A DNA stretch of 12,932 nt from Acidobacteriaceae bacterium (GCA_027364815.1 DAHXOQ010000054.1:1-12932), one strand, 5' to 3'. Shown: positions 1 to 7,511, numbered from the stretch's first letter. Numbers and translations: made by a program. Notes: generated by a model not told the origin, from the sequence alone.

Positions 1-540
1 TAATGCAGGGGCTGCAGAGTTTGAGAGATTTTGCATTTCAAATTCTTTGAGCTGACGAGGAGACCAATCGAGATCGCAAACAATTCCGTTGTCGTTCGGA
101 TCATGTGGAGAATTTTTGTAATCGTCAAAATTTTTAGGTGTTAAAAGAACAGTATGCAAATCTGAAATCGAATAAGTGACTTTATCAATAAAATCAAATG
201 AAAGATCATTTTGCACTTCCGGGTCAATCACGATATACACAACACGTTCTGCACGATTCTCCATAATTTTATTCAATTCTGAGGAGATTCGGTTTATTGG
301 AATCTCCTCTGAATTAATCCACGATTTTCCATCTTTTGTAAGTCGTGCAAATTCACTTGTGCCACCACAATCCGTATATTCATGAACTCTATAACGGACA
401 TTCATCAGCGATACTGTTACACCGACTGCTGATTGTTGTCTCTCCGCAACAACTATTAATAAGAGAATCAGAAACAGGGCGGCGAACGGCAAAGCCAGGA
501 TTCCGCGCAGGTTCTCGAAGGTGCTTTTGTCCGAATCCAT
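1..540 (-). CDS. ExbD/TolR-like membrane protein, 3' end cut by window
   Basis: An open frame runs without a stop from an ATG at 540 to the window edge (180 codons seen); the C-terminus lies outside. Residues about 13-32 form one hydrophobic segment after a short charged N-terminus, giving a type II anchor with the rest outside the cytoplasm. The soluble part reads like an ExbD periplasmic domain: a strand followed by a KDGKSWINSEEIP-like turn (residues 70-81), a helix, then RAERVVYIVIDPEV (97-110) and SDLHTVLLTP (126-135). ExbD/TolR proteins work with ExbB/TolQ to pass proton-motive force to TonB or Tol. The usual Asp in the membrane helix is absent, so a motor role is doubtful. An AAGGAGA ribosome site lies 8 bases before the ATG, which supports the start. 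The gene is clearly AT-richer than the core genes. Family assignment is by pattern and moderately sure; that it is a real gene is surer. Confidence 0.62.
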   Translation of the reverse strand, partial: MDSDKSTFENLRGILALPFAALFLILLLIVVAERQQSAVGVTVSLMNVRYRVHEYTDCGGTSEFARLTKDGKSWINSEEIPINRISSELNKIMENRAERVVYIVIDPEVQNDLSFDFIDKVTYSISDLHTVLLTPKNFDDYKNSPHDPNDNGIVCDLDWSPRQLKEFEMQNLSNSAAPAL

Positions 541-547
541 GCGCGAT

Positions 548-554
548 TCTCCTT
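548..554 (-). promoter_or_regulatory. Shine-Dalgarno site of the ExbD-like gene
   Basis: On the minus strand AAGGAGA lies 8 bases before the ATG at 540. It fixes the start of an otherwise unlisted, edge-truncated gene. Confidence 0.75.
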
Positions 555-559
555 GTTGC

Positions 560-571
560 ATTAGACACCGT
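560..571 (-). promoter_or_regulatory. Shared 12-base motif ACGGTGTCTAAT upstream of the ExbD-like gene
   Basis: On the minus strand ACGGTGTCTAAT ends 19 bases before the ATG at 540. The identical 12 bases occur on the same strand just before the start of the unknown gene at the right edge (12767-12778). Its role is unknown: it could be part of a promoter or a transcription start region. A chance match is possible, because a 13-kb window is expected to contain a few unrelated shared 12-mers. Confidence 0.25.
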
Positions 572-642
572 TGGGGCATGGCTTGTTCCTGCGAGAATTT
601 ATGCGAGGCACTGTGCTATTTCTATTGGGAATGTATTTCACT

Positions 643-862
643 CCTCCCGGAGGGAGGGCGCGAGAATAGCCCAGGGTGAAACCCTGGGTAAGGATGCCTA
701 CAAGGGATTCCCGCCCCGTAGGGGCGGGGCGAAATAAAACACAAAATCCATTGCCAGGCAGGTTTCGGCCGCCCCTCCGGGGCTTGGCTCTTTCTGCGCC
801 TCTATAACCCAGGGTTTCGCTGCGCTACACCCTGGGCTATTCTCTATGCTCCCTACGGGAGC
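643..862. repeat. Six-hairpin inverted intergenic element (BIME/REP-like)
   Basis: Six hairpins follow each other: 643-657 (6-bp stem, 3-nt loop), 670-688 (8 bp, 3 nt), 710-728 (8 bp, 3 nt), 771-783 (5 bp, 3 nt), 808-836 (8 bp, 13 nt) and 848-862 (6 bp, 3 nt). The right half is an inverted copy of the left half. GAGAATAGCCCAGGGTG at 662-678 returns as its reverse complement at 828-844, and AAACCCTGGGT at 679-689 returns at 807-817. The copies differ by a roughly 10-base insertion in one loop. Stem sequences differ between halves while pairing is kept (cctccc/gggagg versus gctccc/gggagc), which suggests selection on structure. No coding frame explains it. It resembles non-autonomous REP/BIME-type intergenic repeats; a transcribed structured RNA is the alternative. 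Confidence 0.8.
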
Positions 863-1393
863 TTTTCTTTGGCACTGCGATCTTCGGGAATTGCCCCTTA
901 CTGGATGCTCCCGACGAATCCTCTTAGGCCATCCACCGACCTGTATCGTCCATCACGTGAAAGTTCTTAGCCCAATGTGATAGCATCCCTTTTCCCGATG
1001 GAAGGGGCTTTGGAAATTCATCTGTTGTTCATCGAGATGACCCGCCCCCGCCCAGCCCGCCGGTGACGCGAGACGTTCAGCATGGACGATGAAGACGGGA
1101 GAGGCCAAAGCCTGGAAGGGAATCAGGAATCTGGCCAACGCGTAGAACCCCCCGGTGCCCCAAGAGGCATGAGCACGAGTTCCCTGTCTCGGGCGCAGCG
1201 GAACTCACAAAATGAAGCCCGAGAATTAAAAGATACATCCCTGACTACCAATAGTTTCCCTGATTATTTAGACACCTTCATTCACCCGCCCACGTGCGTA
1301 AAGCATCACTCGAACTCTTCTTACATTTACTACTCGCCCTTTTCCTCCTCAAATCTGCACATGCTTGCAGAGACAAAACCATCCAAAACACAA
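863..1393. other. Gene-free stretch, no supported feature
   Basis: No credible gene is visible. The open frames here are short, lack a ribosome site, and encode low-complexity or arginine/proline-rich peptides without a recognisable family. One 7-bp pairing, CTCGGGC at 1188-1194 with GCCCGAG at 1217-1223, encloses 22 bases but has no T-run on either strand. No tRNA, tmRNA or SRP RNA fold could be supported. The stretch presumably contains the promoter of the downstream EF-G-like gene, but no convincing -35/-10 pair stood out. Confidence 0.5.
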
Positions 1394-1427
1394 TTGGCCC
1401 GGAATAAATTTCCAGGCCAAAAAGGAG
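1394..1427 (+). promoter_or_regulatory. Stem-loop abutting the ribosome site of the EF-G-like gene
   Basis: TTGGCC (1394-1399) pairs with GGCCAA (1415-1420), and inside it GGAA (1401-1404) pairs with TTCC (1410-1413), with one C/A mismatch and a 5-base loop. The Shine-Dalgarno AAGGAG (1422-1427) begins one base after the stem and lies 7 bases before the ATG at 1435. The placement suggests an mRNA leader structure affecting ribosome access or 5' stability. It is not a terminator, because no T-run follows. Confidence 0.5.
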
Positions 1428-1434
1428 AAAGACC

Positions 1435-3582
1435 ATGAAAACTCACCAGGGAAGTGAGATTCGCAACGTGGCTGTAGTGGGGCATGCGCACAGTGGCAAA
1501 ACATCGTTGGTTGCCGCGTTGCTGCATGCCGCAAAGATGACTCCCGCGCTCGGAAGCGTTCAGGATGGAACGGCCGTGACGGCTTACGACGAAGAAGAAG
1601 TGGCGCGCGGATTTACGATGCAGAACGCGGTCGCCTTTGCCGAGTGGCAGGGCGCCAAAATTAATTTTGTGGATACTCCGGGCTTCCACATGTTTGCCCA
1701 TGAAGCGCGCGCGGCGATGCTTCCGGTTGAGGCGGCGCTGGTGCTGGTGAATGCGCAGCACGGCGTGGAGACAGTGACGGAGCGGATTTGGAAATTTGCT
1801 GAAGAGATCAACCTGCCGCGCATTGTTGTCATCAATCAGATGGATCACCCCAAGGCCGGTGGCGGCGGCGGATTGAGCGCGCTGATTGAGGATCTGCATG
1901 AGCGTTGGGGGCGTACCTGCGTTCCGGTGCAGTTGCCGATCTCGGATGCAAATGGCTTCCACGGCGTTGTTGATCTCGTCACGATGCAGGCATACACCTA
2001 CGAGATGGGCGGCAATGGCCAGGGCAAAATTGTCGAGATTCCAGCGAGCCAGGCCGGCCCGGCGAAGGCAGCGCATGAGGCGCTTGTGGAACTCGTCGCC
2101 GAGGGCAAAGACGAGTTGATGGAAGAGTATTTTGAAAAAGGCACGATTCCCGAGGAGCACCTGATCACCGCGCTGCATGAGGCGATTCGCGAGGACCGCA
2201 TCTTCCCGGTGCTCTTTACGAGCGGCCTTGGCAATGTCGCGACTGATCACCTGCTGGATTTCATCAAGGTCTATCTGCCTTCTCCGACGGAGCGCGCGCC
2301 GATCGCGGTAAAATCACCCGCCCTTGAAGCTGTGGCTGCGAATGGCCACGCGGCCGTTGAGGCGGGCGCGGGGATGAGTTTCCGTGCGGTCAACGACAAG
2401 GAGCCGCTGGCGCTCTTTGTTTACAAAACCATGACCGATCCATTTGCCGGACGCATCAGCTTCTTCAAAGTGATCAGCGGCGTAGTGAAGACGGATGCGA
2501 CGGTAGAAAATTACACGCGTCGCGAGCAGGAGCGCCTTCCCCACCTGAGCATTATGCAGGGGCGCAAAGCCGTTGAAGTGGCCGAGCTGCATGCCGGTGA
2601 TTTGGGCGCAGTGGCAAAGCTGAAGTCCACTCTGACGGGCGACACACTAGGCGCGAAGGGCGCTGAGATTCAGATTGAGTTGGTGCCTTTCCCGGAGCCG
2701 GCGATGACGTACGCGATTGAGCCGAAGTCGCGCGCCGATGAGGACAAGCTGGCGCCGGCAATTCACAAGCTGATGGAAGAGGATCTGCTGATTCGCTTCT
2801 TCCGCGATCCGCAGACGAACGAGTTTTTGATTGCCGGCGCAGGCCAGCCGCACATTGAAACCATCGTCAGCCGCTTGAAGAAGCGCTATCACGCCGAGGT
2901 GACTCTCAAGTCGCCGAAGGTTCCTTACCGCGAGACAATTCGCGGCCACGCCGATGCACAGGGACGTCACAAGAAGCAATCCGGTGGTCACGGACAATTT
3001 GGCGATTGCAAAATCAAGATGGATCCGCTGCCTCGCGGTGGTGGATTTGAATTTGCGAATGAGATCTTCGGCGGTTCGATTCCACGCCAATATGTGCCCG
3101 CTGTGGAGAAGGGCGTTGTTGAAGCTGCGGCGCGTGGACACCTGGCCGGCTACCCGATGGTGGATTTCAAGGTGACGGTTTACGACGGCAGCTATCATGA
3201 TGTCGACTCGAACGAAATGAGCTTCAAGATCGCCGGACGCATGGCCTTCCGAAAATGCATGGAACAAGCCAAGCCATGTTTGCTGGAGCCCGTGATGAAG
3301 GTAGAGATTGAAGCCCCCGACGAGTTTGCCGGAGCGCTGATGGGCGATTTGAACAGCCGCCGTGGACGCGTGCAGGGCATGGAATCAAAGGGACGCACGA
3401 CGGTGATTGCCGCAGAAGTTCCCATGGCCGAGATGCTCAGCTATGCGACGATTCTCACTTCGATTACGCAAGGGCGTGGAAGCTATCGCATGGAGATGGA
3501 TAACTACGACATCGATCCGCAACTGGTGGCCGAGAAAATTCTGGCCAACGCCAAGCGGCCTGTGGAAGAGGAAGAGGAGTAA
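1435..3582 (+). CDS. fusA: Elongation factor G-like translational GTPase (EF-G-2 type)
   Basis: This 715-residue protein has full EF-G architecture: G domain, beta-barrel domain II, and domains III-V. Visible are G1 GHAHSGKTS (16-24), switch I RGFTM (58-62) and G3 DTPGF (80-84), where EF-G has DTPGH. G4 is NQMD (133-136), where EF-G has NKMD. The domain IV loop KKQSGGHGQFGD is well conserved in the C-terminal third, as is the domain V segment. An Ala-rich linker (about 289-320) lengthens the join between the G domain and domain II, and the C-terminus is a run of Glu. EF-G drives ribosomal translocation with GTP. The pattern fits the EF-G-2-like paralogues, such as the second EF-G of Thermus, rather than the str-operon factor, and no rpsL, rpsG or tuf gene is adjacent. 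The symbol is therefore that of the family; a specialised role is possible. AAGGAG lies 7 bases before the ATG. Confidence 0.9.
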   Translation: MKTHQGSEIRNVAVVGHAHSGKTSLVAALLHAAKMTPALGSVQDGTAVTAYDEEEVARGFTMQNAVAFAEWQGAKINFVDTPGFHMFAHEARAAMLPVEAALVLVNAQHGVETVTERIWKFAEEINLPRIVVINQMDHPKAGGGGGLSALIEDLHERWGRTCVPVQLPISDANGFHGVVDLVTMQAYTYEMGGNGQGKIVEIPASQAGPAKAAHEALVELVAEGKDELMEEYFEKGTIPEEHLITALHEAIREDRIFPVLFTSGLGNVATDHLLDFIKVYLPSPTERAPIAVKSPALEAVAANGHAAVEAGAGMSFRAVNDKEPLALFVYKTMTDPFAGRISFFKVISGVVKTDATVENYTRREQERLPHLSIMQGRKAVEVAELHAGDLGAVAKLKSTLTGDTLGAKGAEIQIELVPFPEPAMTYAIEPKSRADEDKLAPAIHKLMEEDLLIRFFRDPQTNEFLIAGAGQPHIETIVSRLKKRYHAEVTLKSPKVPYRETIRGHADAQGRHKKQSGGHGQFGDCKIKMDPLPRGGGFEFANEIFGGSIPRQYVPAVEKGVVEAAARGHLAGYPMVDFKVTVYDGSYHDVDSNEMSFKIAGRMAFRKCMEQAKPCLLEPVMKVEIEAPDEFAGALMGDLNSRRGRVQGMESKGRTTVIAAEVPMAEMLSYATILTSITQGRGSYRMEMDNYDIDPQLVAEKILANAKRPVEEEEE

Positions 3583-3619
3583 AGAAAGTACACAGTTGAC
3601 TGTTCTCAGTTAAAACCTT

Positions 3620-3658
3620 ACCGGTGGAGAGTTGCACTCTCTCCACCGGTTTGTTTGT
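3620..3658 (+). terminator. Rho-independent terminator after the EF-G-like gene
   Basis: A perfect 12-bp stem (3620-3631 with 3639-3650, ACCGGTGGAGAG and its complement) encloses a 7-base loop and is followed by the T-rich TTGTTTGT. It lies 37 bases after the stop codon and separates the EF-G-like gene from the cytochrome gene, which should therefore have its own promoter. Confidence 0.78.
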
Positions 3659-3705
3659 GGCGTGGAGTGTGCAACTCGTCACCGCGCTGAAGTATTCTTT
3701 TGGAG

Positions 3706-5487
3706 ATGGTTAACGGGTCGGCGAGGTTAGCGGTGGTGCGCTTGCTGCTGCTGGTGGTTTGCAGCGCGATAATGCTTGCGGGTTGGATGCCGCAGAGTGT
3801 GAGTCTTCTTGCGCAAAATGTTGTGGCTGCATCACCCGATGGTTACACCGGCTCCGCAGCCTGCGAACATTGCCACAAACAAATCTACAAAAGTTTTCTA
3901 GAGACCAGGATGGGCCGCTCAATGGTGGCCGCTGATCCGGCGCTGGTGAAATTTTTGCCGTTGCCGGGAAGTTTTGAGAACGGGAAAACGCACCGGCGCT
4001 ATGAAGTCTATGTGAAAGACGGCAAGTTGGTTCAGAGCGAGTCGGAGGCCGATGCGCAGGGTCAGAGCGTCTTTCGCGATGAACATGCGGTTGATTGGAT
4101 AATCGGCGCGGGGTACAACGGGTACAGCGCATTGTTGCAGCGCGGCGAGTTTGTCGTGCAGGCTCCGCTGACGTATTACATTAAAACCAAAACCTGGGAG
4201 CTTTCTCCCGGATACCATCTGGCGGATCTCGGATTCAATCGCACCATTCAGGCCGATTGCATTTATTGCCACAGCGAGAGGCCGAAACCTCTGGATAAAT
4301 TTTCAGGACGCTTTGCGCCGAAGCCATTCGAGCAGCTTGCGATTGGCTGCGAGAACTGCCATGGTCCAGGTGTTGCGCATGTGGCTGCCTTCACCTCGAA
4401 GACAACAGACCACACCAAGACTCTGATTGTGAATCCTGAAGATTTGCGCGCGGATTTGGACAACGACATCTGCATGAGCTGCCATGAGAGCGGTGATGCG
4501 CGCATTCCCAAGCCCGGAAAATCCTATGCGGATTTCCGTCCCGGTAAGCCGCTCGATGACGCGCTCTCGATTTTCATGGTGCCTTTGAAGCGCGATAACC
4601 CGAAGGATACGGACCACGTGCAGCACTACTTCATGATGACAATGAGCCAGTGCTATCGCGGAACGAAGGGCGAACTGCGTTGCACGAGTTGTCACGATCC
4701 GCACGTTGAGCCCACGCATGAAGAGGCGCCGGCGTTCTTCAACGCGAAGTGTGCGAATTGTCATGGCGATGCAAAAAACTCTCCGGCGAGTGTGGGGCGT
4801 CAGTGCACAGAAGCAATCAAAGCGCGCAAAGCGACGACCCCTGCGGACAATTGCATCGGCTGTCATATGCCGCGGCGCCCGGCAAGCGAGAGTCCGCACA
4901 CGACGCTGACGAATCACCGGATTCTGGCGCGTCCAAATGAGCCGTGGCCCGATGAAGCCTTCGCGCAGACGACGCCGGAGCTGCCGAATCTTGTACACCT
5001 GAATCGCACGAAAAGCGGTGAGGACAAAATGCCTGCGCTCACATTATTGGATGCATACAAAGAACTTTCAGAGCACCGCGCAGAGTACAAGCAGCTCTAT
5101 GAAAAGCAACTTGCCGAGGTTGAGAAGAGCAATCCGGAAGACGCCGAAGTGCAGAATGATCTGGGCGCGCGTGATTTGAGGAATGGCGATTTGGAGAGAG
5201 CGATTGAACATTTGCAGCATGCAATTCAACTGAACCCTGCCGAAGTGACCAATTACGTTTACCTCTCCGAAGCTTTGAAGCTCGAAGATCGTAATGCAGA
5301 ATCTCTGGCTGCGTTGGAGAAGGCTGCGAATCTCGCGCCGATCAACCCGGCGTTGCAAAAACTGCGGGTGCAGCGGTTAGTTGAAGCAGGAGAGATGGAG
5401 AAAGGTGCAGCAGCGCTCGCGCATTATCTGGAAATCTATCCCGAGGATGATGAGATGCGTGAGGTTCAGAAGCGATTGAAGAAGTAA
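3706..5487 (+). CDS. Heptaheme cytochrome c with C-terminal TPR domain
   Basis: This is an exported multiheme cytochrome of 593 residues from the ATG. A basic N-terminus and hydrophobic stretch (about 12-28) form a signal peptide or anchor. Seven CxxCH heme motifs start at residues 53, 185, 215, 256, 326, 349 and 383; the third continues as CHGPGxxH and the last as CHMPR, as in cytochrome c554-like proteins. From about residue 475 onward, helical pairs such as GDLERAIEHLQHAIQLNP are TPRs. Such proteins act in periplasmic electron transfer, with the TPRs binding a partner; the substrate is not evident and no oxidase or reductase gene is adjacent. The start is uncertain. ATG 3706 has GGAG directly abutting it, with no spacer, and a weak TATTCT 7 bases upstream would make it nearly leaderless. 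GTG 3733 has GAGG at a good 6-base spacing and would still leave a signal peptide. TTG 3700 is a third option. Confidence 0.88.
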   Translation: MVNGSARLAVVRLLLLVVCSAIMLAGWMPQSVSLLAQNVVAASPDGYTGSAACEHCHKQIYKSFLETRMGRSMVAADPALVKFLPLPGSFENGKTHRRYEVYVKDGKLVQSESEADAQGQSVFRDEHAVDWIIGAGYNGYSALLQRGEFVVQAPLTYYIKTKTWELSPGYHLADLGFNRTIQADCIYCHSERPKPLDKFSGRFAPKPFEQLAIGCENCHGPGVAHVAAFTSKTTDHTKTLIVNPEDLRADLDNDICMSCHESGDARIPKPGKSYADFRPGKPLDDALSIFMVPLKRDNPKDTDHVQHYFMMTMSQCYRGTKGELRCTSCHDPHVEPTHEEAPAFFNAKCANCHGDAKNSPASVGRQCTEAIKARKATTPADNCIGCHMPRRPASESPHTTLTNHRILARPNEPWPDEAFAQTTPELPNLVHLNRTKSGEDKMPALTLLDAYKELSEHRAEYKQLYEKQLAEVEKSNPEDAEVQNDLGARDLRNGDLERAIEHLQHAIQLNPAEVTNYVYLSEALKLEDRNAESLAALEKAANLAPINPALQKLRVQRLVEAGEMEKGAAALAHYLEIYPEDDEMREVQKRLKK

Positions 5488-5513
5488 TTTTGCAGCTTTT
5501 CTCCGAATAAAAC

Positions 5514-6596
5514 CTACTCGTCTTTGCTGGGCCGTTGCATGAGTTCCTTGATTGCGATCTTCGGGTCTTTGCCATCTTCGAGAATTGCGCCCATCTGCTC
5601 AGTGATTGGCATTTCGACATGTTGCTGGCGAGCGAGACCAAGCGCGGCGCGCGTTGTGGGAACACCCTCAGCGACTTTTCCGCCGAGCGATTCCAAAATC
5701 TCCGGCAGCTTGCGGCCCTTGCCGAGTTCCACGCCAACCGTCCGGTTACGGGAGAGCGAGCCGGTGCAGGTGAGTACGAGGTCGCCGATGCCGGAGAGTC
5801 CGGCAAGGGTTTCGCGGCGTCCACCGCAGGCGACAGCGAGGCGCGTGATCTCCGCCATGCCGCGCGTTATCAGCGCCGAGCTGGAGTTGTGACCGAGGCC
5901 GAGTCCATTGGCGCCTCCGGCAGCGATGGCAATGACGTTCTTGAGCGCGCCGCCGAGCTCAACGCCAATCAAATCCGTGCTCGAATAGAGGCGCAGAGCG
6001 GGCGAAGTGAAGGTACGCTGAATGTGCGCGGCGATGGTGGGATCGTGGAAAGCGACCGTGACTGCGGTGGGCAATCCCTGTGCCACTTCAAACGCAAAAC
6101 TGGGGCCGCTCATGGCTCCAACGGGGATGGTTGCACCGGGTCGCGTGAGTTGCGGCGCATACTCGGCGAGCGCGGATTTGATCACCTCACTCATGCGCAG
6201 GAAGGTGTGATCTTCGATTCCCTTGGTCGCGCTGAGCATAATTTGTCCGGTGTGAAGATGTGGCGAGATGCGCGCAATCGTCCGGCGCAAAAATTCTGAG
6301 GGTATCACGGAAACAAGAATGTCGGCATCGCGAATCTCGGCGTCGTCGCGTGTGACCCTGAGATTATCGGGCAGGTGAAAGCCGGGCAGGTAGCGGAGAT
6401 TTTCACGCGCGCCGTCGATGTCGCCGTCACTCTCCTGCGAGTGCGACCAGAGCGTGACGGTGGTCTTGGCATCACGCGAGGAAAGAGAAAGAGCGATGGC
6501 GGTTCCCCAGGCTCCGGCGCCGAGAACGACAATGCGTGGCGAGTCGCTGATGCGCGGTGAATCTGGAATCAGCTCGGGAGGATTGTTCTTGCTCAT
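5514..6596 (-). CDS. gpsA: Glycerol-3-phosphate dehydrogenase [NAD(P)+]
   Basis: GpsA reduces dihydroxyacetone phosphate to sn-glycerol 3-phosphate, the backbone for phospholipids, in the cytoplasm. The 360-residue protein has the Rossmann motif GAGAWG (26-31), then SATKGIE with Lys125, SGPSFA (163-168), the catalytic-lysine block GALKN (Lys219), GDLVLTCTGSLSRN (271-284) and the usual C-terminal EGVPTT segment. All family motifs are present. The N-terminus carries about 20 extra residues before the first strand, including a small SPRI/SPRI duplication. The ATG overlaps the plsY stop as ATGA, so translation is probably coupled, and the product feeds PlsY directly. The gene ends only 26 bases from the convergent cytochrome gene with no clear terminator between them. 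Confidence 0.96.
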   Translation of the reverse strand: MSKNNPPELIPDSPRISDSPRIVVLGAGAWGTAIALSLSSRDAKTTVTLWSHSQESDGDIDGARENLRYLPGFHLPDNLRVTRDDAEIRDADILVSVIPSEFLRRTIARISPHLHTGQIMLSATKGIEDHTFLRMSEVIKSALAEYAPQLTRPGATIPVGAMSGPSFAFEVAQGLPTAVTVAFHDPTIAAHIQRTFTSPALRLYSSTDLIGVELGGALKNVIAIAAGGANGLGLGHNSSSALITRGMAEITRLAVACGGRRETLAGLSGIGDLVLTCTGSLSRNRTVGVELGKGRKLPEILESLGGKVAEGVPTTRAALGLARQQHVEMPITEQMGAILEDGKDPKIAIKELMQRPSKDE

Positions 6597-7225
6597 GCGC
6601 TTTTCTTCGCTCCAAACTTGGATTCTGTGCCATTGAGAAGGCGGACGATGTTTTCATGGTGCTTGAAGATCAGCAACAAGGGGACTGCGCAGAGGATCGA
6701 GAAGTTCATAGGTGAGCGCAGCGATGGGACCCAGATGAACGCGAGAAAAGGAAAGGATGCGGAGCCGAGAATCGATCCAAGTGAGACGTAACGCGTAATC
6801 AAAATCGTCAACGCGAAGATGCCGAATGCAGCCAGCGCGGCCCAGGGTGAGATCACCACGAAGACGCCGAAGCCCGTGGCCACGCCTTTGCCGCCTTTGA
6901 AACCGAGCCATACAGGGAAGACGTGACCGAGAACGGCTGCGAGCGCGATAAACATGCTGAAGCGATGATTGCAGCAAACGCCGTAAGTGTGCCCGACCAG
7001 GTAATCGCAGAGGAGAACAGCGAGCGAGCCTTTGCAGATATCGAGAATGAACGTCGCCGCGCCGAGTCCTTTGGCTCCGGTGCGAATCACATTTGTTGTT
7101 CCAATGTTGCCGCTGCCGATATCGCGAATATCTTTGTGAAGAAAGAGGCGAACTAGAACATAGCCGGTGGGAAATGAGCCGACAAGATATGCGACTAAAA
7201 GAATCCAGAGAATGTGGTAGCTCAT
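6593..7225 (-). CDS. plsY: Acyl-phosphate:glycerol-3-phosphate acyltransferase
   Basis: PlsY is an integral inner-membrane enzyme that moves an acyl group from acyl phosphate to sn-glycerol 3-phosphate, forming lysophosphatidic acid. The 210 residues form several hydrophobic helices. The three cytoplasmic family motifs are present: SGNIGTTN at 38-45, GHVFPVWLGFKGGKGVATG at 100-118, and KHHENIVRLLNGTE at 188-201. Length is normal. The stop overlaps the gpsA start by four bases, pairing substrate producer and consumer in one operon. There is no strong ribosome site before the ATG at 7225; the small gene upstream ends 64 bases away, so it may be the first gene of the transcript. Confidence 0.96.
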   Translation of the reverse strand: MSYHILWILLVAYLVGSFPTGYVLVRLFLHKDIRDIGSGNIGTTNVIRTGAKGLGAATFILDICKGSLAVLLCDYLVGHTYGVCCNHRFSMFIALAAVLGHVFPVWLGFKGGKGVATGFGVFVVISPWAALAAFGIFALTILITRYVSLGSILGSASFPFLAFIWVPSLRSPMNFSILCAVPLLLIFKHHENIVRLLNGTESKFGAKKSA

Positions 7226-7289
7226 ACGGTGAAAAGTTTAGCAGGTGCGGGCAACGACCTGCGAAATAAACACAGGAGCGATGTGTGGT

Positions 7290-7505
7290 TCAACGCGCTT
7301 TTGGCTTGAGCATCAGGTCAAGGATCATGAAGAGAACGAAGCCGAGCGCCACGCCGACCAGGCCGACAATGAGCCGAATATGGTCAGGATCAGAGAAACC
7401 AATGATGGCCATGATGGCGCCAACACCCATCATGGCTGCAGCGATGCGCTGAAAGATGCGCAAAATTCCCCAGAAAAACCCTTTTTTCTCGATGATCTCG
7501 GCCAT
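7290..7505 (-). CDS. Small two-helix membrane protein of unknown function
   Basis: This 71-residue protein is not recognised as a named family. Two hydrophobic helices (about 21-37 and 44-65) are joined by a short polar turn, FSDPDHIR, with charged residues at both ends, which suggests a hairpin in the membrane with both ends on the same side. A good ribosome site, CAGGAG, lies 6 bases before the ATG, supporting a real gene despite its size. It lies 64 bases upstream of plsY on the same strand and may be its operon leader, which would fit a membrane or lipid-related role. That is only context; the sequence itself gives no activity. Confidence 0.7.
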   Translation of the reverse strand: MAEIIEKKGFFWGILRIFQRIAAAMMGVGAIMAIIGFSDPDHIRLIVGLVGVALGFVLFMILDLMLKPKAR

Positions 7506-7511
7506 TGTTTG

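Noticed and set aside
345..737. 130-codon plus-strand open frame
   Set aside because: It runs antisense through the start of the ExbD-like gene and across the first hairpins, and its Arg/Pro/Gly-rich product has no family resemblance.
1101..1136. CCTGGAAGGGAATCAGG inside GGCC...GGCC, recalling the SRP RNA apical loop
   Set aside because: The internal loop sequence and flanking stem of a bacterial SRP RNA are not present; the resemblance is limited to GGAAGG.
953..1138. 61-codon minus-strand frame
   Set aside because: Short, no ribosome site, no recognisable motif.
1082..1438. 118-codon plus-strand frame ending at the EF-G-like start
   Set aside because: No ribosome site, low-complexity product; the ATGA overlap looks accidental because the downstream gene has its own Shine-Dalgarno.
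1330..2250. 306-codon minus-strand frame
   Set aside because: Antisense shadow of the EF-G-like gene, which has complete GTPase motifs on the plus strand.
5535..6299. 254-codon plus-strand frame opposite gpsA
   Set aside because: Shadow of gpsA; composition only, no motif, no ribosome site.
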